From: Staphylotrichum longicolle | Lineage: Eukaryota; Ascomycota; Sordariomycetes; Sordariales; Chaetomiaceae | Length of the DNA stretch: 64,000 bases | Assembly: GCA_019096155.1 (NCBI GenBank) | Contig: JAHCVI010000003.1 | Span: 3,658,001 to 3,722,000 of the forward strand | Direction: 5' to 3' | In this document: piece by piece, positions 11,691 through 22,722 of the stretch | How the letters are laid out: every line of letters starts with the position of its first letter | Position numbering within the stretch: position 1 is the stretch's first letter | Notes under the pieces: generated by a model | The model's database searches: none | What the model was told of the DNA's origin: nothing | Seen by the model: the letters and a program-made list of their open reading frames with translations, nothing else | Made by a program: the position numbers and the translations under genes

Positions 11691-12635
11691 GATGTCAGGA
11701 TCGGCTCGCGGGTTTGGTCGGTAGACGGCAGACGGCAGGTCTGGACCAAAAATCCTCCTTTCGTTTGCTCGTTTCTCGGGGTTCGTTTGCTCGTTTCGTC
11801 GAATGCTAGGTTGCTGGGGTTCGCGGCAAAGGTCAAAGGTCGTCTGCAGGCAAATGTCGGCTGGGTCGGCTCATGCGATCTCCATCAGGCAAAGAGGCGC
11901 TGCCGAGTTTAATTAGCTACGAAAATTGCGGAGTTTTGGCAGTGTCAATGCTCGTTGTCGTGCTTGGGTCGAGAATGGGGAGCCAGGCCAATGGATCGGC
12001 GGAGAATGAACCCAGACGGAATCGGCGCTGCAGGCCTCGTCGCACTGCTGCGGAAGCGGGGTGGAAGGGATTGGCCCAGAGTGCCCCACCCGCTAAATGA
12101 GGGACCCAGGCACCGTTGGTAGGCGCGGTAGGGCCCAGGCTCGAGCTGACAGCGGGGTTTTGGGTGCCAATTTGGGTGTTCCATTTTCCCCACGAGCCAA
12201 TCACTTTGCAACGCATGTTCGTCGTCTTTTTGATATGGCTGTGTGCTGGCTGGGACAGAACAATCACAAGCTGCGTGTTATCTCTCCCTGCTGTGACTCT
12301 TTCTGAGTATCGCGCCGTTACAGATAGCCTCGCGCAGAACCTCAAAGTTGCCTGATTGGGACAACGGTCCGGTCTAACCGCTCAGAGCAGTTCATCACCG
12401 ACACCTTCACAGGCTCACAATGCTGTTGAGCACGAGGCAGCATCACGTAGATCCGAGCCCGGATGTGCATGTTTACTCGTTTACACAGTATTACCCAAAA
12501 TGTCGATGTTTCTCGACCAGCTTTGACCTTGTTTCCTCTCCTCAGCTCGTGCGCCTAGCCAGAGGAAAACACGAAACGTCAAAGCACCGCCCAAGAGCTA
12601 TCATGATCTCATGGCCACGGCCATCGTCCATCATC
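11691..12635. other. Intergenic region
   Basis: Upstream region of the Ran-binding gene and downstream region of the next minus-strand gene. Short frames in both strands lack family signatures. Confidence 0.5.
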
Positions 12636-13808
12636 CTATCTCCCTCTCTCCTCGGTCCTCTCGTCCTCGGCAGCAACAAGATCCTCCACCAGCGCCAGCG
12701 CCGATCTGAACGACGAGATCTCCTCCCCGAGGACACGCAACTCCTCGTCGCTGTCGCTCTCGTAGCCCCCACCGACCTCGTCGGCCTGAGGCATTTTCTC
12801 ATCCACATAACCCTCCTTCTCATCCCAGCACTCTTCCCCAGCCCCCAGCTGAACCCGCTCCTCATCTCCTAAATCGACCTCTCTTCTGCCCTGCCCTCCC
12901 CACCATCCACTTGACGGAAAACAGGAACCCCCATATCTGGCGGCCTGCTCCTCCTCAAACTCTTGCCACTCATGAGCAGACACTTCGCGCTCTAGAGCGC
13001 ACGCTTGACGGTGCAGGCTTTCGGGATTAGCGGCAATCCGCAACGGAAATAGGGCGCGGATCAGCGAAAAGCCGACAAAGAAAATTATGTTGAAAGCCAC
13101 GAGGACGAGGACTTCTGGGCCGAAGGGGTTGAACGAGTCATCGTCACCGGCGGCGCCATCCGCGTCTGACGGCTCACTGCCGGGTGGGCTTGACGGGTCG
13201 GTGTTGTTGGTGTTGGGTCTGCGCCAGGGCGGGAGGGGGATGGTGCGGTCGAGGGGTGGTTCGTTGGTTTCGTCGTTATTGCTGTAGACGGCCCCCTGGG
13301 CAGCGTACTTGGTCTTGCGGAGGATCGTCCGGACGACGCAGACCACGCCGTCACAATCTGCGATGCCGGAGGGGGTGGCGGCGCCCACTGCTTCAGCGAG
13401 CCACCGCTCCCGGGCGTGGACCTCCTTGGCGAGCACAGCCAGCTGGTTCTGGAGGGCCCGCAAGTCGGCCAGCTCGCGGGCGAGGAAGGACTCGTGCTGA
13501 GCGGACTCGTTGTTGTCGGGTGTCAGCACATCTTCGCCTGTGGCTGGCTCGTCGTCGCCGAGTGTCATCACATTTTGGATGGGAGACCCCCGTGTGGACT
13601 GTGTGCTTGGCGAGGGCTGAAGAGTCTCGGTGGTGATGGCGAAGGTTGGGGATCCCTCATCGTCCGCTGTAGCAGGATTAGCTAACCGACCAAACGCCGG
13701 GTGGCCCCGTCTCATCCAGTACATACTTTCTCGAGAGCCAACAGGAAGGCCATGCGTCAATGCCGGCACCTGCAGCAGCAGAAGTCCTGTGGCGAGGAAC
13801 CCACGCAT
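12636..13808 (-). CDS. Hypothetical secretory-pathway protein with one C-terminal membrane segment
   Basis: Single exon of 390 residues, starting at the first ATG. The first 20 residues form a signal peptide (charged start, LLLLQVPALTHG core). Residues 105-142 are a probable coiled coil rich in Leu, Glu and Arg. A Cys pair sits in DCDGVVCVVRTILRK (151-165). Residues 233-256 are a strong membrane segment, followed by an acidic tail of about 135 residues. The layout predicts a type I membrane protein with a luminal or extracellular stalk and a cytosolic tail. I do not recognise a named family. The coherent layout and length argue that it is a real gene, but function is unknown. Confidence 0.65.
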   Translation of the reverse strand: MRGFLATGLLLLQVPALTHGLPVGSRESMYWMRRGHPAFGRLANPATADDEGSPTFAITTETLQPSPSTQSTRGSPIQNVMTLGDDEPATGEDVLTPDNNESAQHESFLARELADLRALQNQLAVLAKEVHARERWLAEAVGAATPSGIADCDGVVCVVRTILRKTKYAAQGAVYSNNDETNEPPLDRTIPLPPWRRPNTNNTDPSSPPGSEPSDADGAAGDDDSFNPFGPEVLVLVAFNIIFFVGFSLIRALFPLRIAANPESLHRQACALEREVSAHEWQEFEEEQAARYGGSCFPSSGWWGGQGRREVDLGDEERVQLGAGEECWDEKEGYVDEKMPQADEVGGGYESDSDEELRVLGEEISSFRSALALVEDLVAAEDERTEERGR

Positions 13809-14769
13809 CCTGCAACAAGCTGCCTGTCAGGCAGCGACGGAGCAAAGCAGAAGCGCGAGCCCGAGACTCGGACGTTGGTGACGATGACTATGGGTGTTGC
13901 ACGGTGTGAGTGAGCGGGGCCGCAGGTGACGACATCAACGACCTGTAACGAAGGTAAACAACACCGTAGCCGCCTCAGTCTCGCGCACAACCCAAGGTTA
14001 CGTGTCGTCAAGATCCAAGCCCACACAAGGGACGGACAAGTGAAGGCAATTGAATGAGGAAAGAAAACGTGAAGAGATGAAAATCACGAATTTCCTCGTC
14101 TTGTGTAAGGCAGAACGCACTTCCTGCCGAACCTTGTTTCTGTGACAGGTCCGTGTGCAAAGTCACGCCGAAATGACCTGGCCGTCTCGCAACTCATTCC
14201 TTCCTCATCTCTGGGCGTGTGGAAACGCGGCCTCAGAGGGGTGAGGCTGCGCAATCCTGCCCGATTCGGACAGGACAGCAAGACCGCAAGCGAATCCGGC
14301 CAATCACATCGTCGGAGTTAAGGGAGCTGACGAGGCCTCCCCCATCCCTGTCAAGGCCCATGTGTGCACCGACAGTTGTTTTGTTTCCTTGATAAACGAT
14401 CATGACTATCACAGCAGGGGAAAAGAAAAAGAGCAATACAAATTGACAGATGAGGGAAAGATTCAAGGATGGGGAACGAGATCAATGTGATATTGAACAA
14501 GTATAGTGGGTGAAACAGAGGAGGGAGACGCGGACAAGAAGGGCAATCCGTACACTAACACAGGGCGAAAATGAAACAGAAATTGATGAAGGGGGAAAGA
14601 AGGAAAATAAAAACAAAAATACGAAGGGGGAGAAAAAAAAAGACTAAAAAGAAGATACAAATATAGAGACATAAAAGAGCCCATCAACTACCACAACCCA
14701 CCCTCACCCATCAACCCCCTTCCTCCCCCAACACCTGCTCCAAACAACCAAACCTCCTGACCCCACCCT
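13809..14769. other. Intergenic region with A-rich/purine-rich tract
   Basis: No gene seen. The + strand at 14560-14660 is strikingly A/G-rich, so the opposite strand is pyrimidine-rich; this is probably 3' flank of the next minus-strand gene or promoter sequence. Confidence 0.5.
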
Positions 14770-15411
14770 TCACAACCCTCCACCTCTCCGCCCCACGCCG
14801 CCCATCAACACATCCAACCCCCTCCCAGCATTCCACTCCCCCTCCTCCAGCGCCGTGCCCAACTCGGCCTCCCAAACCCCCTGCCTGCGATACCCGCCCC
14901 CCGGCTTCACCCACTTCCACACGGGGAACTCTCTCCCCCCGCGCAGCACCCGCCCCTCCAGCTCCGGGTCGTTGGTGTACACGGGAAACGCAAAGAAGCG
15001 CACCAGCATCCCGACCGGCCCGGGCGGGCCCAGCTGCGCGATCAGGTCGGCTACCAGCTGCGGCGTGGGGTCCGCGTTTCCTATGGACGGGGATTCCGCC
15101 TCCGCCTCCGCCTCCGCTGCGGAAGCGAGGATGCCCGAGAGCAGCTCGGCGATGTCCGCTTCCTCGGGCAGGAAGTAGGTGCCCAGCGCCGCGAAGCCCT
15201 TGATCGCCCCCAACGCGCTCGGGGAGAGGGTGGCGGCGACGCTGAGGGCGCGGATGGAGGGCGGGTTCCAGTGGTAGAGCGTGACGGGGCAGGGGTCGCC
15301 GACGCGGTCTGCTTCGACGGCCGTTGCGAGGAGGAGGTGGCGGTGGATGTGGGTTGTTGTGTCGTAGTCAGGGGGTGGGGAGGTGTTACGCACAGGGTTG
15401 AGGTCTGTCAT
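14770..15411 (-). CDS. Hypothetical protein, 213 residues
   Basis: Single exon opening with an ATG and MTDLNPVRNTSPPPDYD. The middle has a well-formed hydrophobic/helical part (LSPSALGAIKGFAALGTYFLPEE, about residues 62-84) and an Ala/Glu repeat (AEAEAEAES) encoded by GCCTCC-type repeats. A Pro/Gly-rich part with FFAFPVYTNDPELEGRVL follows. Amino-acid use looks like genuine coding sequence, but I recognise no family. It could be truncated if a 3' intron was missed; the end at 14770 runs into Gly/Arg-rich sequence that looks less well conserved. Confidence 0.5.
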   Translation of the reverse strand: MTDLNPVRNTSPPPDYDTTTHIHRHLLLATAVEADRVGDPCPVTLYHWNPPSIRALSVAATLSPSALGAIKGFAALGTYFLPEEADIAELLSGILASAAEAEAEAESPSIGNADPTPQLVADLIAQLGPPGPVGMLVRFFAFPVYTNDPELEGRVLRGGREFPVWKWVKPGGGYRRQGVWEAELGTALEEGEWNAGRGLDVLMGGVGRRGGGL

Positions 15412-16055
15412 GACGGGATGGTGGTAGTGTCGCAGAGACCCTGGAGACGAGGCTTGGTCGAGGCTTGGGTCTAGACCAGGAGTAAGGCGAGTGCAGAATC
15501 CGCCTGATCCCCAAAACCAGCCCTCGCGTTTGAGAAGTCGTCAAGATGTTTAGACCCTGAGCAATGGAGTTGGAAGCAATTCAAGGTAGGCAATTGAGCA
15601 GGCGGAGTAAGGGGGCGTTGGGCTTTGAGTGGAATGTTCAAAATGCGACTCCGGTTGGATGAGACCCGAGGGGTTGTCAGAGTTGTCATCAGGCAAAGTT
15701 ATGACTGGCTCCAACGTCCAACATGCAGCACTTGCCGCATCCGGTTCTACATTTAATATCCCACAAAGCAGCACACTCCAATGATACAGTGTCTAGGGAT
15801 CTAGGTACCTAGTCATTGCAGGACAGAGGAAATCCCTGTCGGTCTTTTGTCACCCCATCTTAGGATCGGTGTAGTTGGGTGATGTAATTGTTGATTATGT
15901 CTCCAGTCATTCGATCAAAGTCTCACCTTAAGCCTCCTGGACAATGTGAAAGTGGAATGGCTACTCTCACGACCAAACCACAGCATGCACAGGGGACAGG
16001 GAGAAACCGAGGTAACCTGGCATGGGTAGGTAGGCCATCAGGACCACAAAAAAAC
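15412..16055. other. Intergenic region, relatively AT-rich
   Basis: Lower GC than its surroundings and no conserved frame. It separates the 213-residue protein from the end of the NACHT-ankyrin gene. Confidence 0.5.
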
Positions 16056-19000
16056 TCAGCCGTCCATGGTGCTGTCTTCGTTGTCAGGCGAGCTCTCGCT
16101 CCCACTGAGCTCCCACTCTCCGTAGTCCCATGCGCAAGAGCATTCATAGTCCATGAGACTATCGCTCTCTGCCGAGTTGCTTGGGCGTGGAGAGCCAGAG
16201 CGCTCCAAAGGCAGCGCGCCTCTTGCTTGAAGTAGCTCAACAATCTCTTGTTGGCCTTCCACCATGGCGGCGTGGAGAGCGTTGCGATAGAGGAAGGTAC
16301 TCGTGTTGATATCTGCGCCTCTGTCCAAGAGCAGTTTGACGATTCCGTGTTTGCCTCGTTCTATAGCGCCGTGGAGGGGGTTGCGACCGTCGTTGCCGGG
16401 CGCGTTGATATCTGCTCCTTTGTCTAAGAGCAGTCTAACGGTTTCTTGATGGCCTTGTACCGAGGCGTGATGGAGGGCGTTGCCATAGTGGTTGTCGTCC
16501 TGCGCATTGACATCTGCTCCCTTGTCTAGAAGCAGTTCGACAATCTCCTGATGGCCGCTCCACGAGGCAGCTTGGAGAGGGTAGCCGAAAATGCCGCCCT
16601 GCGCATTGACGTCTGCTCCTTTGTCTAAGAGAAGTTTGACTATCTCCTCATAGCCTCCAAACGAGGCGGCCTGGAGGGCGTTGCTGAAGAGGCCGCACTG
16701 CGCGTTGACATCTGCTCCGTTTTCCAAAAGTAACTTGACCACCTCCTGATGGCCTGCCGCCGAGGCGGCCTGGAGGGCGTTGCCATAGTCGCTGTCGTCC
16801 TGTATATTGACATCTGCTCCCTTGTCTAAGAGAAGCTCGACAATCTCCTCCCAGCCTTTAAGCGAGGCGGCCTGGATGGGGTAGCCCCGCATGCCGCACT
16901 GCGCGCTGACATCTGCTCCGTTTTCCAAAAGTATTTTGACCACCTCCTGATAGTCTTCCGCCAAGGCGGCTTGGAGGGGGTTGCCGGAGGCGCCACCGTG
17001 TGCGTTGACGTCTGCTCCCTTATCCAAAAGTAGTTTGACGACCTCTTGATGCCCTTTCGCCGAGGCGGCCTGGAGAGCGTTGCCGTAGTAGCCGCCCTGC
17101 GCGTTGACGTCTGCTCCCTTGCCGATAAAATATTGTGCAGTCGCTACAAGTCCAATACAGCAAGCATAGTACAGCCTAGAACCTTCTACATAACCTGAAC
17201 TAACCGCCCAAGGGATGTCACACCCATAATAGCGAGTCCATCGTTGAAACGTTGCTTCATTCTCCAAGAATTCGACTGTCGCTCGAACCGTCTCTTCAGA
17301 AGCCTGAGCCAACGCAGCATGGCCAGCCCAGGCTTCCACTGCATATCCTGCCATCGGGAAGTCAGGCCTGATTGTTTCGTAGCCACCGTCCATGTCTGTA
17401 AGATAAGCCAAGCACGTCCTTGCGATGAAGCTGCTGGCAGTCTGGACGTTGAACTGATTTTCTCCGAGAAGGTACTCTTTGACAGAAAAGTGGGCGAGAT
17501 GTAGCTGTGTCTCGTAAGCGCGAACAACTGTCACCAGGCTGGGACAGTAGAGCAGTACGTCGGTCTCGTGGAAGAGTCGACGCTTGGCGTCGAACCCTCT
17601 TGGCTCGTCTTCGACCCGTGTTGCGATTACTTCTTTAGCCACGGCTAGCGTAAGAGGGTGCTCCGAGTACACGAGAAACTGCAGCAGTCGTATCGCGTCG
17701 TTCTTGCGGTTCTCCGGGATGCTTTGAATCGTGCGCCGATATGTCTCTTCCAAATTCCGTGGCAAAGATGTGAGGGCCTCCTCGATTGCGGCCTCGTGGG
17801 GACATTGAGCAAGGCTGTCCAGTTGACAAAACGCCCACCTGAACCTAAAGACAGCGTCAGTAGACCATCCGCAGGTCGGTCAAATCTGGTGATATCTCAC
17901 ATGCCGTCGGCCCCATCGCCGATCTTGTTCTGAATCACCTCGACAAGATCCCGAGACAAACACTTGTCCCGAAAGTCTTGTCGTTGCAAAAGCTGTGCTG
18001 TGACGTACGATCGAATATCGGCGTTGACGGACTCCCTGTCGAGTGCCAGGCAGCTTTTCTCGCCTATCAACGAGGGGATGTGACGCATGAACTCGGGTTC
18101 AGGTCGACTGGTACAGATCAGCTGGACCTCGCCCAACTCTGGCCTGGTCGCTACTTCCGTCATCCACCGCAGAAGCTCTCTCCGTGTTGTCGACTCGTCC
18201 AAGGCGTCCAAGACAATGTAGATCTTCCCCTGGGCTGCAAGCATCCTGCACACAACATCCTCAAGTGTCTCGGTGGTAGGTTGGCCGCCACCATCGTAAT
18301 GCGCTTGGAATGAGGCGTCAAGCAGACCTGCAGAGCTAGCTCCGTCTTGGTAGAGTTGGAAAGCAAGCGACCGGAGCATGCCATCCAAGGTCTGCTTCGT
18401 CGCATCGCCGAAGTCAAAGAAGAAGCTGAGGATGAGACGGTCGCCACCCTTTGCGAGATGATCTAGCACGGTTGCACTGAGAACCGTCTTGCCGCATCCC
18501 GCGAGCCCATGCAACCACAAGTGTTGACGCGGCCCAGAGCTCCAGTCCTGAAAAGTTGGGTTTTCCAGGAGCCACGCGTTTGTCCCCTCATGGCGGAGTT
18601 TCCTCGCGTGGTTGGCGTTTGTGGACGGATCCGCGGGACCAAGCCAGCGCTTGATCTTGTCAGTATGGAGGTCGGACCGGATGGAATCAGTGGCAGCTTG
18701 GGTCGCGGCTGTCGTCTGCCGCACGCCCTCGATCTGTTGTTGAACTAAACTCTGAATCAGACCGTGTTCAAGCAAAGATCATCGAGAAATTTGGCACCCA
18801 GGAAAGCAGAAGAGTTCACAACTAACCCATCTCGAGCACCTCCAACGCCCTCTTAGTCTCTTGGACCTCCGCGGCCGGCACGTACGCCAAAAGCTCCTTG
18901 GCATACGCAGTGGCGGTGGCCGCGGCGTAGCGTTGCCATCGGTCGTTCTTGTGAGAGTCGGCATAGTCACAGATCCCTCTGATCACAAGGCAGGGAAAAT

Positions 19001-19850
19001 GGTTCATCAGACCGGCCGCTTCCATCTCCACGCAGAGGCAATCATCCCCCACGTCTGCAAGGATGCGGTCGCGCGCAGCTGCGTCTTTGACGAGGGTGTT
19101 CCCCGAGGCGATGGTCCCGTAGTGGATCTCGGGGTCGGTCGTGTCTCGGGGGTCGCGTTGAACCTCGTCCTCAGTGCTACAGCCCCGACAGTCCGGCCCA
19201 GGGACGTGGTCGTATGAGGCTTTAAAGAGGCGGTCGTTGTCCACTCCCTGGTGAACAAATCCAGGGTTTTGCTTGGATTTCTTGCCGAGCTTTGGGTGTT
19301 TTCCCAGCATTTCCTGGAGAAGGCTTGGAACCCTGGAGTCATCCAACTCATGTTCGGCTTGGATGCTAGCAAGGGCGTTGAGGAGAACCGTCGGAGGCCG
19401 TCCGAGGAAGCCCTTGCGCTCCCGCTTGCCGCCCGACTTTGTCTTGAACAAGTCGTACTGGCAGACTCCGCCTGTGGTTGCATCGGGCTGGCTGACGACG
19501 ACATCGCCGAGCCGGATATCGTGGCCCTCATCCGGCCGCGGGATGCCGCCACCGATGCCGACCAAAAGACCAAGGCGGATGGATGGCAGAGAGGCAAGCA
19601 GATGAGATGCCGTGGTTGCAGCCGAAGTGGTTCCGTACACTCCGGCGGCCAGGGAGGCGATGACGATGTTGTGCTCCCCGACGCGACCCCAAGTATAGAC
19701 GTTTGCGTCAGTTTGATGTCTCGCGAAGCCGGTTGGTACCGCATGTTCCTCATCGAGCATCGCTTTTGCCGCGGCCCGCTCGATAGGAAGCGCAGCTATC
19801 CAGGCGACTGTATAAAAGTCATGACTGCTGAGGGCGTTGCGGGATGCCAT
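16056..19850 (-). CDS. NOD-like receptor: PNP/UDP phosphorylase - NACHT - ankyrin repeats
   Basis: Three exons (19850-18827, 18744-17901, 17844-16056) join in frame to 1218 residues. Residues 1-340 are a purine-nucleoside-phosphorylase-like domain (VGIGGGIP, DIRLGDVVVSQP, CVEMEAAGLM, VIRGICDYADSH). A linker leads to a NACHT domain with Walker A GLAGCGKT near 421 and Walker B IYIVLDALDE near 517, then the helical MFRWAFCQLDSL region. About ten ankyrin repeats span residues 845-1170, followed by an acidic Ser-rich tail. This is the classic fungal NLR layout (N-terminal effector or sensor, switch NTPase, repeat sensor). Such proteins are implicated in nonself recognition and programmed cell death; no ligand can be inferred here. 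Repeats 2-9 share long near-identical blocks. The splice joins restore conserved EMVQQQIEGV and GMFRWAFCQL sequences, which supports the model. Confidence 0.9.
16203..17180 (-). repeat. Ankyrin-coding tandem repeats, about 99-bp period
   Basis: Ten units of 33-34 codons. The core reads GNALQAAS..GHQEVVKLLLDKGADVNAQ. Most differences fall at the inter-repeat tips (GGYY, GGAS, CGMR, DDSDY, CGLF, GGIF, DDNHY). The DNA is also repeated, for example recurring TCTGCTCC(C/T)TTGTCTAAGA blocks on the + strand. Confidence 0.9.
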
Positions 19851-20724
19851 ACTGCGGAGGACAGCGTGCGGAGCCCTCAGATGGGCAGATAAACTGTTAT
19901 TAGTGTACAGTTTGCGTACGTCGATGAGAAAACTCGCGTTGAACCACCCCCAGGCAGCCGAGACATCACGACGGCAGAGAAGCGCAACCTAACCCAACGA
20001 GTGCCATAAAAAGGCAGAGCAAGCTTGAAACGGACCTAGGTTGTGCCAGGTCGGGGTCAGGCCCAACAGCATAACTTCGAAGTGCATGATTGGGGGGAAG
20101 TCGACGCCAAGAATCGGCTCTGCATCCTGAAGCAGCTCTCACAGCCTCACTCTTATGCCATGTCGCAAGACGCGGCAGCCAACAAGGTGTGGGAAGAACG
20201 GGCAAGCTGGTAACATTCTGGGTCTGGTGGTCTCTTCTGTTCTGTGTTCTGGTCTGTGAAAAGGAAGAAAGTGGTGGGTGTGGCTGCCTGGAAGACCTGG
20301 GAAAGGTGGATCCCGCAACACAAGGTCCCCTATTGCCGGTGTAAGCCAGCACCTCCCACGCAAAAGAGAACCATGATCCCATAACTCTACACAACAAACG
20401 ACAATACTCTCTAAAACTCTCTCAGTGCCTCAAAGTACCTACTCGCTACACAAACCTCCTTTGCCCACAGCGCCTCCAGCGTCCTCTGCGAGTCCCAACA
20501 CCAACACCAATACCAGTCCAGACAGACCGCTTTCCCAGCCCCAGTCCGCAGACCCAACCCCGCAAGGGGCCCGTACTCTGTATACTCCGCAAGCCATCCA
20601 TTCGCTCGATAAGACTAAGAAGAAAAACGTAGAACCCCTCATGAGAAGAGAAGGGGAGAAGGGGAGAATCATAATCTTCATAGACATCATGTCGGCGAGT
20701 GACCCTCGGGCCCCCCAATCCACC
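19851..20724. other. Intergenic region
   Basis: Promoter side of the NLR and 3' side of the RING gene. I see no effector-like frame next to the NLR. Confidence 0.5.
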
Positions 20725-22722
20725 TCAGTTCCTCCTGGCAAAGTGATCCCGCAGCCAACTGAACGGGCCACCACCCCCGCCTCCATTATTCCCATGCTGC
20801 TGCTGCGGCGGCTGCTGCTGTTGATGTTGTTGTTGCTGCTGCTGCTGAAACGGAGCCTGCTGCTGTCCATGCTGTTGTCCCTGCCCTCCACCATACCCAT
20901 CACTCCCACTCCCACTCCCACTCCCACTCCCACTCCCACTCCCACTACCACTGCCGCTTCCGCTCCCGCCAACTCTCCTCCCTCCACTCGTAAACTCTGC
21001 CCAATCCCATCCGGCACCCACTCCCTCCCTCCCCCACCCCACCGGCGCACCTGACCTCCTCGCACCACCCGCGGTACCACTGCCACCATTTCCGCTCCCG
21101 TTCCCGGCCGAAGTATACTCGGCCCAGTCCCACCCTCCCCCGGCCCCTCGTTCTCGATCCCTCGACGCCGACGGACTCCTGACCCGCGCTGACCTCGAGG
21201 CGCTGTCCTCATCCGACGCGGGCCACATCCCCGGGGGCGAGTGCGAGTTGCGGCGGCGCTGCGCACCGGCGAGGCTGCGGATGGCGTTGAGGCGGTCGGC
21301 GTTCTCGCGGGCGCTGCGCGGGGTGGGACGGTCGCGGCCCTCTGGGCGGGGACGGGCGGTGAGGGAGGCGAAGTTGAAGGTGGAGGAGGGGTTGAGCGGG
21401 TAAGATGCCGTGTTGGAGGTCGAGGGGGTCGGAGGGTTCGCTGGGGCGGAAGGGGAGGGAGTGACGGGTTGTTGCCTGTCGACACCGCTGCCGCCTTCTC
21501 TCGTCTCTATCGGCATGCGGCAGATGGGGCACGTGTTGTGCTCCTTAAGCCACAGGATGACGCATTCGCCGTGGTACCAATGCTTGCAGGGTAATACAGA
21601 GACCTCGGAGCCCTTGGGGATCTCGTCGATGCAGATGGTGCATTCGACCTTGCCTTCTGGGCCGAGCATCTCGTCGTCGACCAGCTTCTTCTCGAGATTA
21701 TCGATGGCTATTTGAGATGCGGGCGGCGCCGCGTTGGTCTGGGGCGACGCTTCCATGAGCTGAGTGACGATCCGGTCGAGCGCCTCCTGCGTGAAGACGG
21801 CATCGCCGTGCACTGCGGCGGCCGGGTTATACAGCGAGCGCAGCAGGTCGGCGAGACCACCACCGAAGGGAAAGTCAGGTGGCTGGGCACCGCGGCCCGG
21901 CGTGTTTGGGTCGTCCGCGCCAAGTGGTTGTCCCCAAGGGTTACCGAAGAGCTGGTCGAATACCCTAGGCGAGCCATTAGCGTTAGTTGAACCGTTGTTG
22001 ATGACAGCGATCGCGCGTATCCGCGGCGCTCCGGGGTGAGGGTGGCCTCTTTGGGGAAAGACGTACGTGCCCATGGTGAGCGGTGGTCCCTGCCCGTCAG
22101 GGCTGCGTCCTATGGTCCCACTAGTGACGGTCACACTAGTCCGCGTGCCAAAGGGACCCGTCCTAACGGTCGTGTGCTGGATTCTGGCTCCCGGCGGAGG
22201 CGCATGCCCGGCGGGCGGGAACAGACCTCCCGGACTAGGAGGGCCACGGGAAGCCCTGGCCGCGCCTCCGAAATCATTCATAAGCATGTCAGTAAACCGG
22301 CGAAGAATGGCGTCCCCTTCGTCCATGTTGGCCCGGCCGCGGTCGTGCTGTGCGCCATATCCGGGATTGTGCCCGAGGTGGTCCTCGATATCGCCTTCTT
22401 CAGGATCCGAGTCGGAATCACCTGGGCGGCGGAGGAAGGGACTGGGGCTGCCAGTAAATTGTGAGAAGTCGAACGGCTCAAGCAAGTCGCGGCGCGGATC
22501 GTTAGTCGCATCGATCTGTGAGAACCGGTTAGCTGGGCCGAGGCTGAGGTGGCAGCAGACTCCGCAACCACATACGATTTCGGTAAACGAGCTCTGGCAT
22601 CTGGGACATGTGAGGGACTCCTGGTCCCGGTGATCCCACTGATTCCTGCAATTGTGGCAATAGACCATCTCGCGATCGCTGGCCGCGCCCGGAGGATTGC
22701 CGCCAGAGGCAGAGGACGCCAT
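20725..22722 (-). CDS. RING-H2 E3 ubiquitin ligase with N-terminal zinc ribbon (RNF126/RNF115-like)
   Basis: Two exons (22722-22576, 22515-20725), 645 residues. The start is the ATG before ASSASGGN; upstream in-frame sequence has no ATG. Residues 21-45 form a C2C2 zinc ribbon (YCHNCRNQW..LTCPRCQSSF) as in BCA2/RNF126 proteins, which use it to bind ubiquitin. A long disordered middle follows. The RING-H2 finger is at about 339-380 (CTICIDEIPKG..LPCKHWYHGECVILWLKEHNTCPICRMP). The C-terminus is low complexity: Ser-Pro/Arg stretches, a Gly-Ser repeat and Gln tracts, ending GPFSWLRDHFARRN. The expected role is substrate ubiquitination in protein quality control, inferred from the family. The splice join gives FTEI-IDATND without gaps. 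Confidence 0.88.
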   Translation of the reverse strand: MASSASGGNPPGAASDREMVYCHNCRNQWDHRDQESLTCPRCQSSFTEIVCGCGVCCHLSLGPANRFSQIDATNDPRRDLLEPFDFSQFTGSPSPFLRRPGDSDSDPEEGDIEDHLGHNPGYGAQHDRGRANMDEGDAILRRFTDMLMNDFGGAARASRGPPSPGGLFPPAGHAPPPGARIQHTTVRTGPFGTRTSVTVTSGTIGRSPDGQGPPLTMGTYVFPQRGHPHPGAPRIRAIAVINNGSTNANGSPRVFDQLFGNPWGQPLGADDPNTPGRGAQPPDFPFGGGLADLLRSLYNPAAAVHGDAVFTQEALDRIVTQLMEASPQTNAAPPASQIAIDNLEKKLVDDEMLGPEGKVECTICIDEIPKGSEVSVLPCKHWYHGECVILWLKEHNTCPICRMPIETREGGSGVDRQQPVTPSPSAPANPPTPSTSNTASYPLNPSSTFNFASLTARPRPEGRDRPTPRSARENADRLNAIRSLAGAQRRRNSHSPPGMWPASDEDSASRSARVRSPSASRDRERGAGGGWDWAEYTSAGNGSGNGGSGTAGGARRSGAPVGWGREGVGAGWDWAEFTSGGRRVGGSGSGSGSGSGSGSGSGSGSGSDGYGGGQGQQHGQQQAPFQQQQQQQHQQQQPPQQQHGNNGGGGGGPFSWLRDHFARRN
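20910..20955. repeat. CACTCC hexanucleotide repeat within the RING gene
   Basis: Tandem CACTCC/CCCACT units encode the Gly-Ser dipeptide run near the C-terminus of the RING protein. Likely variable in length without breaking frame, since the unit is six bases. Confidence 0.9.
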
